From: Citrobacter farmeri
GTDB lineage: Bacteria > Pseudomonadota > Gammaproteobacteria > Enterobacterales > Enterobacteriaceae
DNA: 64,000 nucleotides
Reading direction: 5' to 3'
Assembly: GCF_019048065.1 (NCBI RefSeq)
Contig: NZ_CP077291.1
Coordinates: forward strand, 2,790,001 to 2,854,000
A program made the translations under genes and the position numbers. Positions 35,571 through 43,722 of this stretch are shown piece by piece. Every line of letters starts with the position of its first letter. The stretch's first letter is position 1. The notes beneath the pieces are model-generated. The model was not told where the DNA came from. It did no database searches and worked only from the letters and a program-made list of their open reading frames with translations.

Positions 35571-36391
35571 CGCACCAAAAATTCTCGCCTGACGTTCTCC
35601 AGCGCCTGTTTGTGGCGGTGGAAGAAGATGACAATGTGGATCGCCATGTCGTACTGCCGGAGCGCGTGCAGATCGACTGCAGCGGGGACAATATCCGCCG
35701 CTGTTATGATTTATGCCTCCAGTTTTGGGAGGAGGGTTTTACCCGGAAGGCGTTACTGCAGCTAGTGCTGAAACAATTACGAGGCAGTAATCTGTCAGAA
35801 GACGAGCGGATACAATACAAATACATTCGTGCGCGCTATAAGCATTTACGCTTTGCTCAGCGACTTTACCGCAAAAACCATCACTCAGGTTGGTTATTCA
35901 GCAAAACTACCGTTATTCTTGGCCATTTCCAGGACGGATTTCGTCACGGAAATAAAACGATTATTGCCACTTATGGAAAGCGATTGCGTGTTTACCTGAG
36001 CCTCCCCATCTCGTGGGTCGTCCAGCTTTCCCTGCGTCACAGCCGGTTAGAGACGGCAAGCGGATTTACGACGTATTGCCAGTCGCAGATGCGCACGCTG
36101 CGAGAACTTATTGCCAGACCGCAGCTGACGGGAAGTGAATTCCACACTATGCGAAAAATCATCAGTCAGCAGGTTTCTTATTACGACACGTTACGTTCTC
36201 TCGATCCGGACAATCACGAGGCTCGCGCTATCTCTCGCTTTCTCGCGGCAATTAACGGTCTGATGGGAGACCGGCATGATGAGATGGTGGCCGATGCGAT
36301 GGAAATGAGAAAACCGTACGATGAGCCCTGCGCACTCGACAGTGATATCCGCGAACGTATAGCGCAATGGCTCGCCCGTTATCCCCTGTAG
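35567..36391 (+). CDS. Unrecognised protein with CHAD-like C-terminal half
   Basis: A 274-residue basic, helical, soluble protein. I do not recognise the family firmly. The C-terminal half (FHTMRKIISQQVSYYDTL...ISRFLAAINGLMGDRHDEMVADAMEM) resembles CHAD domains, which have conserved His/Arg helices and can bind polyphosphate. The N-terminal half (RRCYDLCLQFWEEGFTRKALLQLVLKQLRG) is also Arg/Lys rich. It is joined to the flippase gene by an ATGA overlap and ends 52 bases before the YtfJ-like gene. Confidence 0.55.
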   Translation: MTHQKFSPDVLQRLFVAVEEDDNVDRHVVLPERVQIDCSGDNIRRCYDLCLQFWEEGFTRKALLQLVLKQLRGSNLSEDERIQYKYIRARYKHLRFAQRLYRKNHHSGWLFSKTTVILGHFQDGFRHGNKTIIATYGKRLRVYLSLPISWVVQLSLRHSRLETASGFTTYCQSQMRTLRELIARPQLTGSEFHTMRKIISQQVSYYDTLRSLDPDNHEARAISRFLAAINGLMGDRHDEMVADAMEMRKPYDEPCALDSDIRERIAQWLARYPL

Positions 36392-36443
36392 ATTGCCCGG
36401 CACTGAATCCCCTATCCCGACTCAGCGAAATAAAGGATCTACG

Positions 36444-37004
36444 ATGCTGCTACGTCGATTACTGATGACTTCACTTCTGCTCTCGCCATTGCTGGCGTCA
36501 GCGCATAACTTTATCGATGGCCAGCCGGTTAAGTCGATTTTCATTTCGGATCGCGGCGAGTTGTTACTGGATAATCACGATGCATTTAGCTACCGAAACT
36601 GGAATACCGGTGAACTGGCGGGAAAAGTGCGCATTGTTCAGTATATTGCCGGGCGAAAATCCGCAAAAAAGAAAAACTCAATGCTGATTAAAGCCGTTAA
36701 GGCCGCCAATTTCCCCCTGGACCGCTTTCAACCTACGACCATTGTGAATACCGATGATGTGATCTTTGGCTCTGGTTTTTTCGTCCTTGGCAAAATAGAA
36801 AAAAACAAACGCCGCTACCCGTGGGCACAATTTATCATCGACAGCAGCGGACTGGGCCGCAGAACCTGGCATCTCAATGAGATGAGTTCGACCATTCTGG
36901 TGCTGGATAAAGAAGGCCGCGTTCTGTGGGCAAAAGATGGCGATTTGACGCCAAAAGAGGTTCATCAGGTTATCGCGATGGTACAAAAGATGGTTAATGA
37001 ATAG
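36444..37004 (+). CDS. YtfJ-family exported thioredoxin-like protein
   Basis: A 186-residue protein with a signal peptide ending LLASA, then HNFIDGQPVKSIFISDRGELLL and VRIVQYIAGRKSAKKKNS, as in YtfJ. The fold is thioredoxin-like but lacks redox cysteines. YtfJ proteins are periplasmic and of unknown function. The start at 36444 has an AAAGGA site. Its insertion between the CHAD-like gene and the lptF/lptG pair suggests a periplasmic partner of lipid transport, but this is inference from position only. Confidence 0.8.
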   Translation: MLLRRLLMTSLLLSPLLASAHNFIDGQPVKSIFISDRGELLLDNHDAFSYRNWNTGELAGKVRIVQYIAGRKSAKKKNSMLIKAVKAANFPLDRFQPTTIVNTDDVIFGSGFFVLGKIEKNKRRYPWAQFIIDSSGLGRRTWHLNEMSSTILVLDKEGRVLWAKDGDLTPKEVHQVIAMVQKMVNE

Positions 37005-37015
37005 CCGGGCCCGCG

Positions 37016-38086
37016 ATGAAATTAATTGAACGCTACATCATGACCGGTATTCAACGACTGGTAGCGACCCTCGTGGGTTTCCTTACCTTTATTTTCGCCA
37101 GCTATTGCGCACAGCGCTACCTGACCGAAGCGGCAAACGGTACATTAGCCCTGGGCGTCGTGCTGGACGTTGTCTTCTACAAGGTACTGATTGCGCTGGA
37201 AATGCTGCTCCCCGTCGGATTGTATGTTTCTGTCGGCGTTACCCTCGGTCAAATGTATACGGATTCCGAAATCACGGCGATATCTGCCTCTGGCGCTGCG
37301 CCTTCACGCCTTTATCGCGCAGTGATGATCCTCGCCATTCCCCTGAGTATTCTGGTGGCGTTACTGTCACTGTATGGCCGCCCCTGGGCTTATGCGCAAA
37401 TTTATCAGCTACAGCAACAGTCGCAGTCTGAACTGGATGTTCGTCACCTGCAGGCGAGAAAGTTTAATACCAACAACAATGGACGGATGATCATCGCCCG
37501 GCAGGTTGATCCTCACGCAGCACATCTCAGCGATGTACTGATTTATACCTCCGCAGGCAACAGGACCAGTATCTTCAGGGCGCATAGTGTTGATGTTGTC
37601 GACCCATCGCCGTCGACCCCCTCAGTGATATTGCACACCGGTACCGCCTATGTTCTGGCCCATCAGGGCAGTGATGACAACGAGCAGTTTTTTCGCAATC
37701 TCAAGCTGAACCTGAAACCATTCGACCAGAGCAATGAGGTCAGACGCAAGGCAAAATCCTTCGCAACGCTCTCCCGCTCCGCTGACCCTGCTGATACTGC
37801 CGAGCTGCAATGGCGGGAAAGCCGCGGAATCAGCGCATTATTAATGGCGCTGTTGGCGATCCCGTTAAGCCGTGTCAGACCACGCCAGGGACGATTTTCC
37901 ACGCTGCTCCCGCTCACGCTCTTATTTGTCATCATTTTTTATGGCGGCAATATTTGCCGCTCGCTGGTTGCCAACGGCGCGTTACCCGTGACTCCAGGCC
38001 TGTGGCTGATTCCACTGCTCATGCTGGCTGGCCTGTTTCTTCTGCTGATCCGTGACGGCACTCTGCAATGGAGGATTCGTCAGTGA
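37016..38086 (+). CDS. LptF-family permease, accessory copy
   Basis: A 356-residue protein of the YjgP/YjgQ family: two N-terminal helix pairs, a beta-jellyroll-like periplasmic domain (about 130-260), and three C-terminal helices. LptF and LptG form the inner-membrane channel that extracts lipopolysaccharide. The essential chromosomal pair normally lies beside pepA, so this is an extra copy. The start ATG is 12 bases after the YtfJ-like stop. GMYTDSEITAISASG.(S)R-type sequence near 80-95 (LGQMYTDSEITAISASGAAP) is the LptB-contacting coupling helix. Confidence 0.82.
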   Translation: MKLIERYIMTGIQRLVATLVGFLTFIFASYCAQRYLTEAANGTLALGVVLDVVFYKVLIALEMLLPVGLYVSVGVTLGQMYTDSEITAISASGAAPSRLYRAVMILAIPLSILVALLSLYGRPWAYAQIYQLQQQSQSELDVRHLQARKFNTNNNGRMIIARQVDPHAAHLSDVLIYTSAGNRTSIFRAHSVDVVDPSPSTPSVILHTGTAYVLAHQGSDDNEQFFRNLKLNLKPFDQSNEVRRKAKSFATLSRSADPADTAELQWRESRGISALLMALLAIPLSRVRPRQGRFSTLLPLTLLFVIIFYGGNICRSLVANGALPVTPGLWLIPLLMLAGLFLLLIRDGTLQWRIRQ

Positions 38087-39150
38087 GTATTTTCAGCCAC
38101 TACTTGATACGCAATCTGTTTTTGGGATTTGCGGCGGCTGCGGGATTATTGCTTCCCCTGTTTACCACCTTCAACCTCATTAACGAACTCGATGATGTGG
38201 CCCCTGGCGGATATCGCTGGACGCAGGCCGTGATGGTCGTGTTGATGACATTACCCAGAACCCTTATCGACCTTGGCCCGTTTATCGCGCTGCTCGGCGG
38301 TATCGTCGGGCTGGGTCAGTTGTCGAAAAACGGCGAATTAACCGCAATACGCATCACCGGCTATTCGATTTTCAGAATAGCCATGGTGACGTTAAGCGCA
38401 GGACTGATGCTAACCGTGGCCCTGGGTGCCATTGATGAATGGGTTGCCTCGCCATTGCAACAGCAGGCATTGCAGATAAAAACGCGCTATACCCGTCAGG
38501 ATGCGGCAGGAAACATTTTGTGGGCCCGGCGCAGCAATGAGTTTGTGACGGTAAAATCGCTGGACGAACATCACCAGCCATCAGGTATTGAGCTGTTTTA
38601 CTATCGGGAAGACCGCACTCTGCAACGGTATATTTATGCGCAAACGGCGACCATTTCAGATACTGGAATCTGGCAGCTTGCGGGGGTAAACCAAAAAGAG
38701 TGGGCCAACGGTAAAGAAACAACGGAGACGAAAGAGAAGCTGGCATGGTCATCTCTCTTTGCAGACATGAGCCTGCAAGAGCTCACCCTGCCCGGCAGCA
38801 GCTTTTCAGTGAAGCAACTCATGCATTATATTTCCTATCTGAAGAACACAGGTCAACCCAGCCTCGAATTTACACTGGCGTTATGGCAAAAGTTAGGACA
38901 TCCGCTTTTGATCCTGGCGATGATTTTACTGTCCATCCCTTTCACTTTTAGCGTCCCCCGCGCCCCTGGACTGGGAAGCCGCTTAGCCGTCGGCGTGGTC
39001 GTTGGATTATTGACTTACGTCTGCGATCAGATCATCGTCAACCTCGGGTTGCTGTATTCTCTTAACATGCCGATGACGACGCTCGCACCGCCGGCCTTGC
39101 TCATGACGGTAGCGTTAATCCTGGTTTTCCGATTCGATCGCCAGCCCTGA
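38083..39150 (+). CDS. LptG-family permease, accessory copy
   Basis: A 355-residue protein with the same layout as its partner: helices at both ends, periplasmic domain in the middle, and the coupling-helix segment LGQLSKNGELTAIRITGYS. The chosen start is a GTG at 38083 that overlaps the lptF-type stop by four bases and has GGAGG eight bases upstream; an ATG at 38068 would place that site inside the gene. No LptB-like ATPase or LptA/C-like gene is in this locus, so the pair may use the housekeeping LptB or another ATPase. Confidence 0.82.
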   Translation: MSIFSHYLIRNLFLGFAAAAGLLLPLFTTFNLINELDDVAPGGYRWTQAVMVVLMTLPRTLIDLGPFIALLGGIVGLGQLSKNGELTAIRITGYSIFRIAMVTLSAGLMLTVALGAIDEWVASPLQQQALQIKTRYTRQDAAGNILWARRSNEFVTVKSLDEHHQPSGIELFYYREDRTLQRYIYAQTATISDTGIWQLAGVNQKEWANGKETTETKEKLAWSSLFADMSLQELTLPGSSFSVKQLMHYISYLKNTGQPSLEFTLALWQKLGHPLLILAMILLSIPFTFSVPRAPGLGSRLAVGVVVGLLTYVCDQIIVNLGLLYSLNMPMTTLAPPALLMTVALILVFRFDRQP

Positions 39151-39192
39151 TATCACATCATCAAACAGAATAATGGGTTGGACGTTCAGAAA

Positions 39193-39227
39193 CCGCAGCG
39201 TTTATTCTCAGAGAGTAACCGCTGCGG
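39193..39227. terminator. Hairpin between the convergent lipid operons
   Basis: CCGCAGCG/CGCTGCGG (8 bp) with a 19-base interior that can pair further. It lies between the lptG-type gene and the convergent synthase gene, and TTT follows on the minus strand. Confidence 0.55.
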
Positions 39228-39237
39228 GCAGAGCCTG

Positions 39238-40410
39238 TTATTTTTTGAGCTGCGCAAATGCCTGAATAATTGCATCAATTTGCTCATGGGTATGCGCAGC
39301 ATTAACGCTGCAACGCAGTAGCGTGATTCCGGCAGGTGCTGCCGGTGGCAAAATAAGATTCACATAAACACCTGCGGCAATCAGTTCGCGCCAGACGCGT
39401 AACCCTTCTTCTTTCGCGCCGATAATGACTGGCACCACGGGGCTGATGTGCGAACTCAGCTCATAACCCAGTTTTTCAAGCCCTTCATATAATCGCACTG
39501 CGTTATCCCACAGCTTTTGACGCAACTCCGGTTGCGCAGCGATCGTTTTTAACGCGGAGCGAACGGTCGCAATGCTCGACGGAGAAGGCGATGCGGTAAA
39601 GATATAAGGGCGACTGGCGTAACGCAGAACCTCCATGCCCTGAGCACCCACGGCAAAACCGCCAATCGAAGCCAGGCTCTTACTAAAGGTTCCCACAATG
39701 ATGTCGACGTCCTGCTCCACCCCGGTCGCTTCCGCCAGTCCTCGCCCCGTAGCCCCCATCACGCCAAAGGAGTGCGCTTCATCAACGATCAAAAAACCGC
39801 CCAGCCGTTTTTTGATATCGACAATCTCGACCAGTGGCGCTATGTCGCCCAGCATACTGTAAATGCCTTCGACAATGATGATGGCATCTTTGGCGCGTTC
39901 GCCGAGACGCACCATACGCCGCTCCAGATCTTTCGCATCGTTATGGCGAAAACGGATAATTTCTGCGCCCCCTAACGCGCAGGCATCATAAATACTGGCG
40001 TGGCTGTCAGCATCCAGTAATACCACGGCATTATGATTGGCAAGCGTGCTGATTATCCCTAAATTGGCCGTGTAGCCTGTGGAGAAAACGATCGCAGACG
40101 GTCGGCCAAAAAACTCGGCTATCTCCTGTTCTAAAGCTAAATGCGGTCCATAGCTTCCGTTCGCCATCCGCGAACCGGTCGTTCCCGTCCCCTGGTTAGC
40201 TAATGCCGCCTGCCCCTCAGCAATCGCCTGCACATTAAAGGTGAGCCCCAGGTAATTATTGGTACCCGCCAGAATAACCTTTTGGCTACCAATCCGCCCT
40301 TCCGTTGCGGAAAACACTTCATCTATACAAGTGCCAAATGGGTTAATCCCCGTCATTCGAAATTGTTCCCGCTCGCTGGCGAGGCGCGAGAATTTATCAT
40401 AAAGACGCAT
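39238..40410 (-). CDS. Alpha-oxoamine synthase, serine palmitoyltransferase-like
   Basis: A 390-residue PLP enzyme of the BioF/KBL/SPT family, which joins an amino acid to an acyl thioester with loss of CO2. Key residues are visible: HAS (His137, stacks on PLP), DEAHSFG (210-216), and the PLP lysine Lys244 in TFSKSLASIGG. SRMANGSYGPHLALE differs from the TR.I.GT form of BioF and Kbl and fits SPT-type enzymes. It overlaps the acyl carrier protein gene by 14 bases, as expected for an enzyme that uses that carrier. BioF-like or 2-amino-3-ketobutyrate ligase activity is less likely in this context. Confidence 0.85.
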   Translation of the reverse strand: MRLYDKFSRLASEREQFRMTGINPFGTCIDEVFSATEGRIGSQKVILAGTNNYLGLTFNVQAIAEGQAALANQGTGTTGSRMANGSYGPHLALEQEIAEFFGRPSAIVFSTGYTANLGIISTLANHNAVVLLDADSHASIYDACALGGAEIIRFRHNDAKDLERRMVRLGERAKDAIIIVEGIYSMLGDIAPLVEIVDIKKRLGGFLIVDEAHSFGVMGATGRGLAEATGVEQDVDIIVGTFSKSLASIGGFAVGAQGMEVLRYASRPYIFTASPSPSSIATVRSALKTIAAQPELRQKLWDNAVRLYEGLEKLGYELSSHISPVVPVIIGAKEEGLRVWRELIAAGVYVNLILPPAAPAGITLLRCSVNAAHTHEQIDAIIQAFAQLKK

Positions 40411-40657
40411 TGAGACTCTCCAGACAGGGGATTAACGCTTCCATTAATTGAGCCGGCGTTTTTACATCCAACAAAATGTTAATAGGGATAGAAATATCGA
40501 ATTTATCTTCCAACAACATTAATAGATCCATAACGTGAATTGATTCCAGTCCAAGATCATTAACCAGGTCGCTATCAGGATGAATATCCACACCGCTTTC
40601 GACCATCCCCTGTAAACAGTGAAGAGTGTAATCCATTACTTCTTTATGATTTATCAT
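40397..40657 (-). CDS. Dedicated acyl carrier protein (AcpR-like)
   Basis: An 86-residue acidic carrier protein with the 4'-phosphopantetheine site DLGLESIHVMDLL (Ser39), where the housekeeping AcpP has GADSLD. It is predicted to carry the acyl chain loaded by the acyl-AMP ligase of the same operon to the synthase. The open frame extends to 40690 from a TTG; ATG codons lie at 40669 and 40657. The last gives the usual ACP length, but ribosome binding sites are weak for all. The gene lies between the synthase and the reductase-like gene. Confidence 0.85.
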   Translation of the reverse strand: MINHKEVMDYTLHCLQGMVESGVDIHPDSDLVNDLGLESIHVMDLLMLLEDKFDISIPINILLDVKTPAQLMEALIPCLESLNASL

Positions 40658-40686
40658 AGAAAATAACATACCTGTAATCTGAATAA

Positions 40687-41601
40687 TCAAAATAACCCCT
40701 GGAGTAACGCATGTTCCAGGCTAACCCTGGGGGACCAATTTATTTTCTCGCACAGACATTGATTATTTGCCGACCAGTCAGAATGAATTAACTCACAAAC
40801 CTTACTCCGGGTTAACATCGGCTCTTTTCCGGCAAACCGACTGATTAACGTACTCGCGTCGGCAAGCAATACGAGCAACGGCAGCGGAATGTTCACGGTC
40901 CGAACCGGCCTGTTACGCACCGCAGCCGCAATGTCCTGAAGACGTTGCCAGTTGTAGCCACCCGCAACGCCATCGCACAATTCGTAAGGATAAACTGGCG
41001 TCCGATCAGACATGAGCCATTGACTGACGGCCTGAGCCAGATCACTTACATGTAAAAATGACAATCGGGTATCAGCCGCACCAAATCGCGGAAGATAACC
41101 GCGCAGCATTGTGCGAAACAACGGGGTTAACTCTTTATCACCGGGTCCATACACCGCCGTAGGGCGAAAAATACCCAGCGTAATTCCGCCGGTCATCGCC
41201 GTAAGCCGTTGTTCAGCGACATACTTGGAATTTGCATACCAGGAGAGTTCAGGGTGACGTGCCGCAAGCGACGAGATGAACAGAAAGCGCTGACAACTGC
41301 CGCTCTCTTTTGCGGCCTGCATCAGTCGCTGGCTACCTTCAACATTACACCGGGTGAAGATCGCTTCTTTGTGTCCCCGAACCTGCCCAGCACAGTGGAC
41401 GACATGCTCCGCCCCAGCGACCAGTTGCGCCAGCGTTTCGCTCTCTTCCAGTGAACCCCGGATCCAGACCAGATTATTGCGCGCGTCCTGACGAAGCGTT
41501 CGGGTTAACGCCCGAACGGAAAAACCGCGGGAAAGCAGATCCTCAATGATATGTTTCCCGATAAAACCGGTCCCTCCGGTCACCGCAATCGTCGTACTCA
41601 T
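40687..41601 (-). CDS. Extended SDR / NAD-dependent epimerase family (CerR-like)
   Basis: A 304-residue extended short-chain dehydrogenase: Rossmann motif GGTGFIG at 9-15, substrate Ser in FISSLAA, and YANSK active-site Tyr-Lys. Relatives include 3-beta-hydroxysteroid dehydrogenase-like and sugar epimerase enzymes. In the Caulobacter ceramide locus an enzyme of this type (CerR) reduces the 3-keto group of the sphingoid intermediate; the gene order here (synthase, carrier, SDR, ligase) supports the same role. It overlaps the ligase gene by four bases (ATGA). Confidence 0.82.
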   Translation of the reverse strand: MSTTIAVTGGTGFIGKHIIEDLLSRGFSVRALTRTLRQDARNNLVWIRGSLEESETLAQLVAGAEHVVHCAGQVRGHKEAIFTRCNVEGSQRLMQAAKESGSCQRFLFISSLAARHPELSWYANSKYVAEQRLTAMTGGITLGIFRPTAVYGPGDKELTPLFRTMLRGYLPRFGAADTRLSFLHVSDLAQAVSQWLMSDRTPVYPYELCDGVAGGYNWQRLQDIAAAVRNRPVRTVNIPLPLLVLLADASTLISRFAGKEPMLTRSKVCELIHSDWSANNQCLCEKINWSPRVSLEHALLQGLF

Positions 41602-43340
41602 TGCACATAATCCGTCACGGGGCTCGATGAATTTAGCGACTCAGGAAAGATATTCAGATAACGTTTTTTCGCTTCCGCACGCGCCGGTTTCCCGGAGGAT
41701 GTCCGCGGAATACTGTGCGGCGGCAATAGCTCGATACTAACAGAAACGCCAAACTCACTTTGTATCCGGGCTGTCAGACTATGAACGATCTGCGCACGGC
41801 GTTCTTCACAACTGACCCGACACTGAATCTGTAAAATAATCCGCTCCTGGGACGTCACAAACGCTATCGCATCGCCAGAGTGAATTTCCGGTTCCTGTTC
41901 CGCAATATACTCAATATCCTGGGGCCAGATATTCCGACCACGAATGATGATCAGATCTTTTATACGTCCCGTCACATACAGGCAGCCATCCAACAAATAG
42001 CCCAGATCCCCGGTATCCATCCACCCTGTTGACTGGATTTCCTTTTGTGAAACCGGATCCTGAAAGTAACCGTTCATCAAGCTCGGACCTGATATACAGA
42101 TATGGCCCACTTCTCGTTCAGGAAGCGGGTTCCCGCTTTCGCCACGAATTTCAATACGGTGACCCGGAAGCGCTTTGCCGCAATTCACAAAGGTAGAAAT
42201 CGCCCGGGTGTACTTCGTTGGCGCAACCGCTTTACCCTGGTATTCGAGTATGTCGCGATCGACGTCACTCACCAGGAGACCCGACGCCTCGTCGGAAAAA
42301 CTCACCGCAAGCGCATTTTCAGCCAGCCCGTAACACGGCATGAAGGCTTTGCTGTCAAATCCCGCGCGCTGGAAACATTCGCCAAACTGATTGAGTTGCC
42401 CGGCAGAAATAGGTTCTGCTCCCACACCGGCCACCCGCCAGCAGGAGAGATCCAACCCGGCAAGTTCGTTATCATTGATGCGACGCAAGCATAAGTCGTA
42501 GCCGAAAGGCGGTGCCACGGAAACAGTGCATCGGTTCTTACTGATTAATTTCAGCCACTGTAGCGGGCGCATGGCGAAATCCTGCGTGCGCAGATAATCC
42601 ACAGATAGCTGAGTCGCCACAGGCGTTAGCAGAAATCCCACCAGTCCCATGTCGTGATAAAAGGGCAACCAGGAAACGCAGCGGTCGCTGTCGCGTAATT
42701 TGATACCATCATGGCTAATCACACGAAGATTCGACATCACTTCACGGTGGGTAATAATGACACCGCGTGGGAAACGCGTACTGCCAGAAGTGTACTGGAG
42801 ATAGGCAATATCGTCCGGAGACGGCAGTGGCAGTTCGATATCCTTTTCCGGTAACGTATTAAATTGTGCGTTGCTCAGAATATGGATTGCCGCCCCATGA
42901 TCGTTGACAACATTGATCAGTGACAACCATTGGTCGCTGCTGATAATAACCGCAGGCTGACAACTGGCTAACAGGCTCAGCAACTTAGCAGAATAAGAAT
43001 CGCGTTGCCCAACGCCCATCGGAATGGCCAGCGGTACGGCCACTAAGCCTGCATACTGACAGGCAAAAAAGGCTTCGACAAAACCTACGCTGGTTTCCGC
43101 AATCAGCGCGACACGATCGCCCTTATTGAGATTCAGCGAAAGCAATCGCCGCGCCCCGGCTTTTGCCCGGTCTTTTAGCTGGCGATACGTCAGTACAGCT
43201 TCAGGCTGGTTGCGTCGATCATAAAAATTCATTCCTGCATTTCCCAAAGCGGCATAGTCCAGAGCTTCCGCCAGGGTTGAAAAGTCAGCATAACGCATAG
43301 GAAGAGAATGCGTTGATATTCTATTGGACATATGCACCAT
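41598..43340 (-). CDS. Fatty-acyl-AMP ligase / acyl-ACP synthetase (AasR-like)
   Basis: A 580-residue adenylate-forming enzyme. Motifs: YTSGSTRFPRG (183-193, phosphate loop), PFYHDMGLVG (typical of fatty-acyl-AMP ligases), GWMDTGDLGYLLDG, and GRIKDLIIIRGRNIWPQDIE. It should activate a fatty acid as acyl-AMP and load it onto the acyl carrier protein encoded two genes downstream. It is the first gene of a four-gene operon with ATGA overlap to the next gene. The first ATG (43340) and one three codons later are both possible; neither has a clear ribosome binding site. Confidence 0.85.
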   Translation of the reverse strand: MVHMSNRISTHSLPMRYADFSTLAEALDYAALGNAGMNFYDRRNQPEAVLTYRQLKDRAKAGARRLLSLNLNKGDRVALIAETSVGFVEAFFACQYAGLVAVPLAIPMGVGQRDSYSAKLLSLLASCQPAVIISSDQWLSLINVVNDHGAAIHILSNAQFNTLPEKDIELPLPSPDDIAYLQYTSGSTRFPRGVIITHREVMSNLRVISHDGIKLRDSDRCVSWLPFYHDMGLVGFLLTPVATQLSVDYLRTQDFAMRPLQWLKLISKNRCTVSVAPPFGYDLCLRRINDNELAGLDLSCWRVAGVGAEPISAGQLNQFGECFQRAGFDSKAFMPCYGLAENALAVSFSDEASGLLVSDVDRDILEYQGKAVAPTKYTRAISTFVNCGKALPGHRIEIRGESGNPLPEREVGHICISGPSLMNGYFQDPVSQKEIQSTGWMDTGDLGYLLDGCLYVTGRIKDLIIIRGRNIWPQDIEYIAEQEPEIHSGDAIAFVTSQERIILQIQCRVSCEERRAQIVHSLTARIQSEFGVSVSIELLPPHSIPRTSSGKPARAEAKKRYLNIFPESLNSSSPVTDYVQ

Positions 43341-43722
43341 GAAAATGTTTGAATGTAAAATCGCTGGATATACAAAACGAATAATCGGCAGAGGATAATA
43401 TAAATTAAACAGTTATTAAACAGCACCTCTTTTTCTGAAAAACAGCCATCACCATTACAAATACTTTCCAGCATTTCAATATTGACGGAAATGATATTCT
43501 TTACACATATATTTCATCTCCTTTCCAGAATAAACAATTATTATTCTTTTCCATAATCATCACTATTTAACGTTTCATCTTCCCGCTTTATCGACAAGCG
43601 CATAAAGTGATAAAAGAGATAAACGGGGATTCAGTAGTTTATTTCGTTTTCGGATAACCATGTTACCTCATGGTAATAAATGTAATTATGTTTATTTCTG
43701 CACTTTTTATTTAGGGCTGTTT
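43341..43722. other. AT-rich divergent intergenic region of the lipid locus
   Basis: About 380 bases between the divergent ligase operon and the acyltransferase gene, clearly AT-richer than the coding sequence. It must carry both promoters. A TTGACG at 43482-43487 is a possible -35 for the plus strand, but no matching -10 at good spacing stands out. No gene is seen; the 21 codons open before the acyltransferase start are not supported by a ribosome binding site. Confidence 0.5.
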
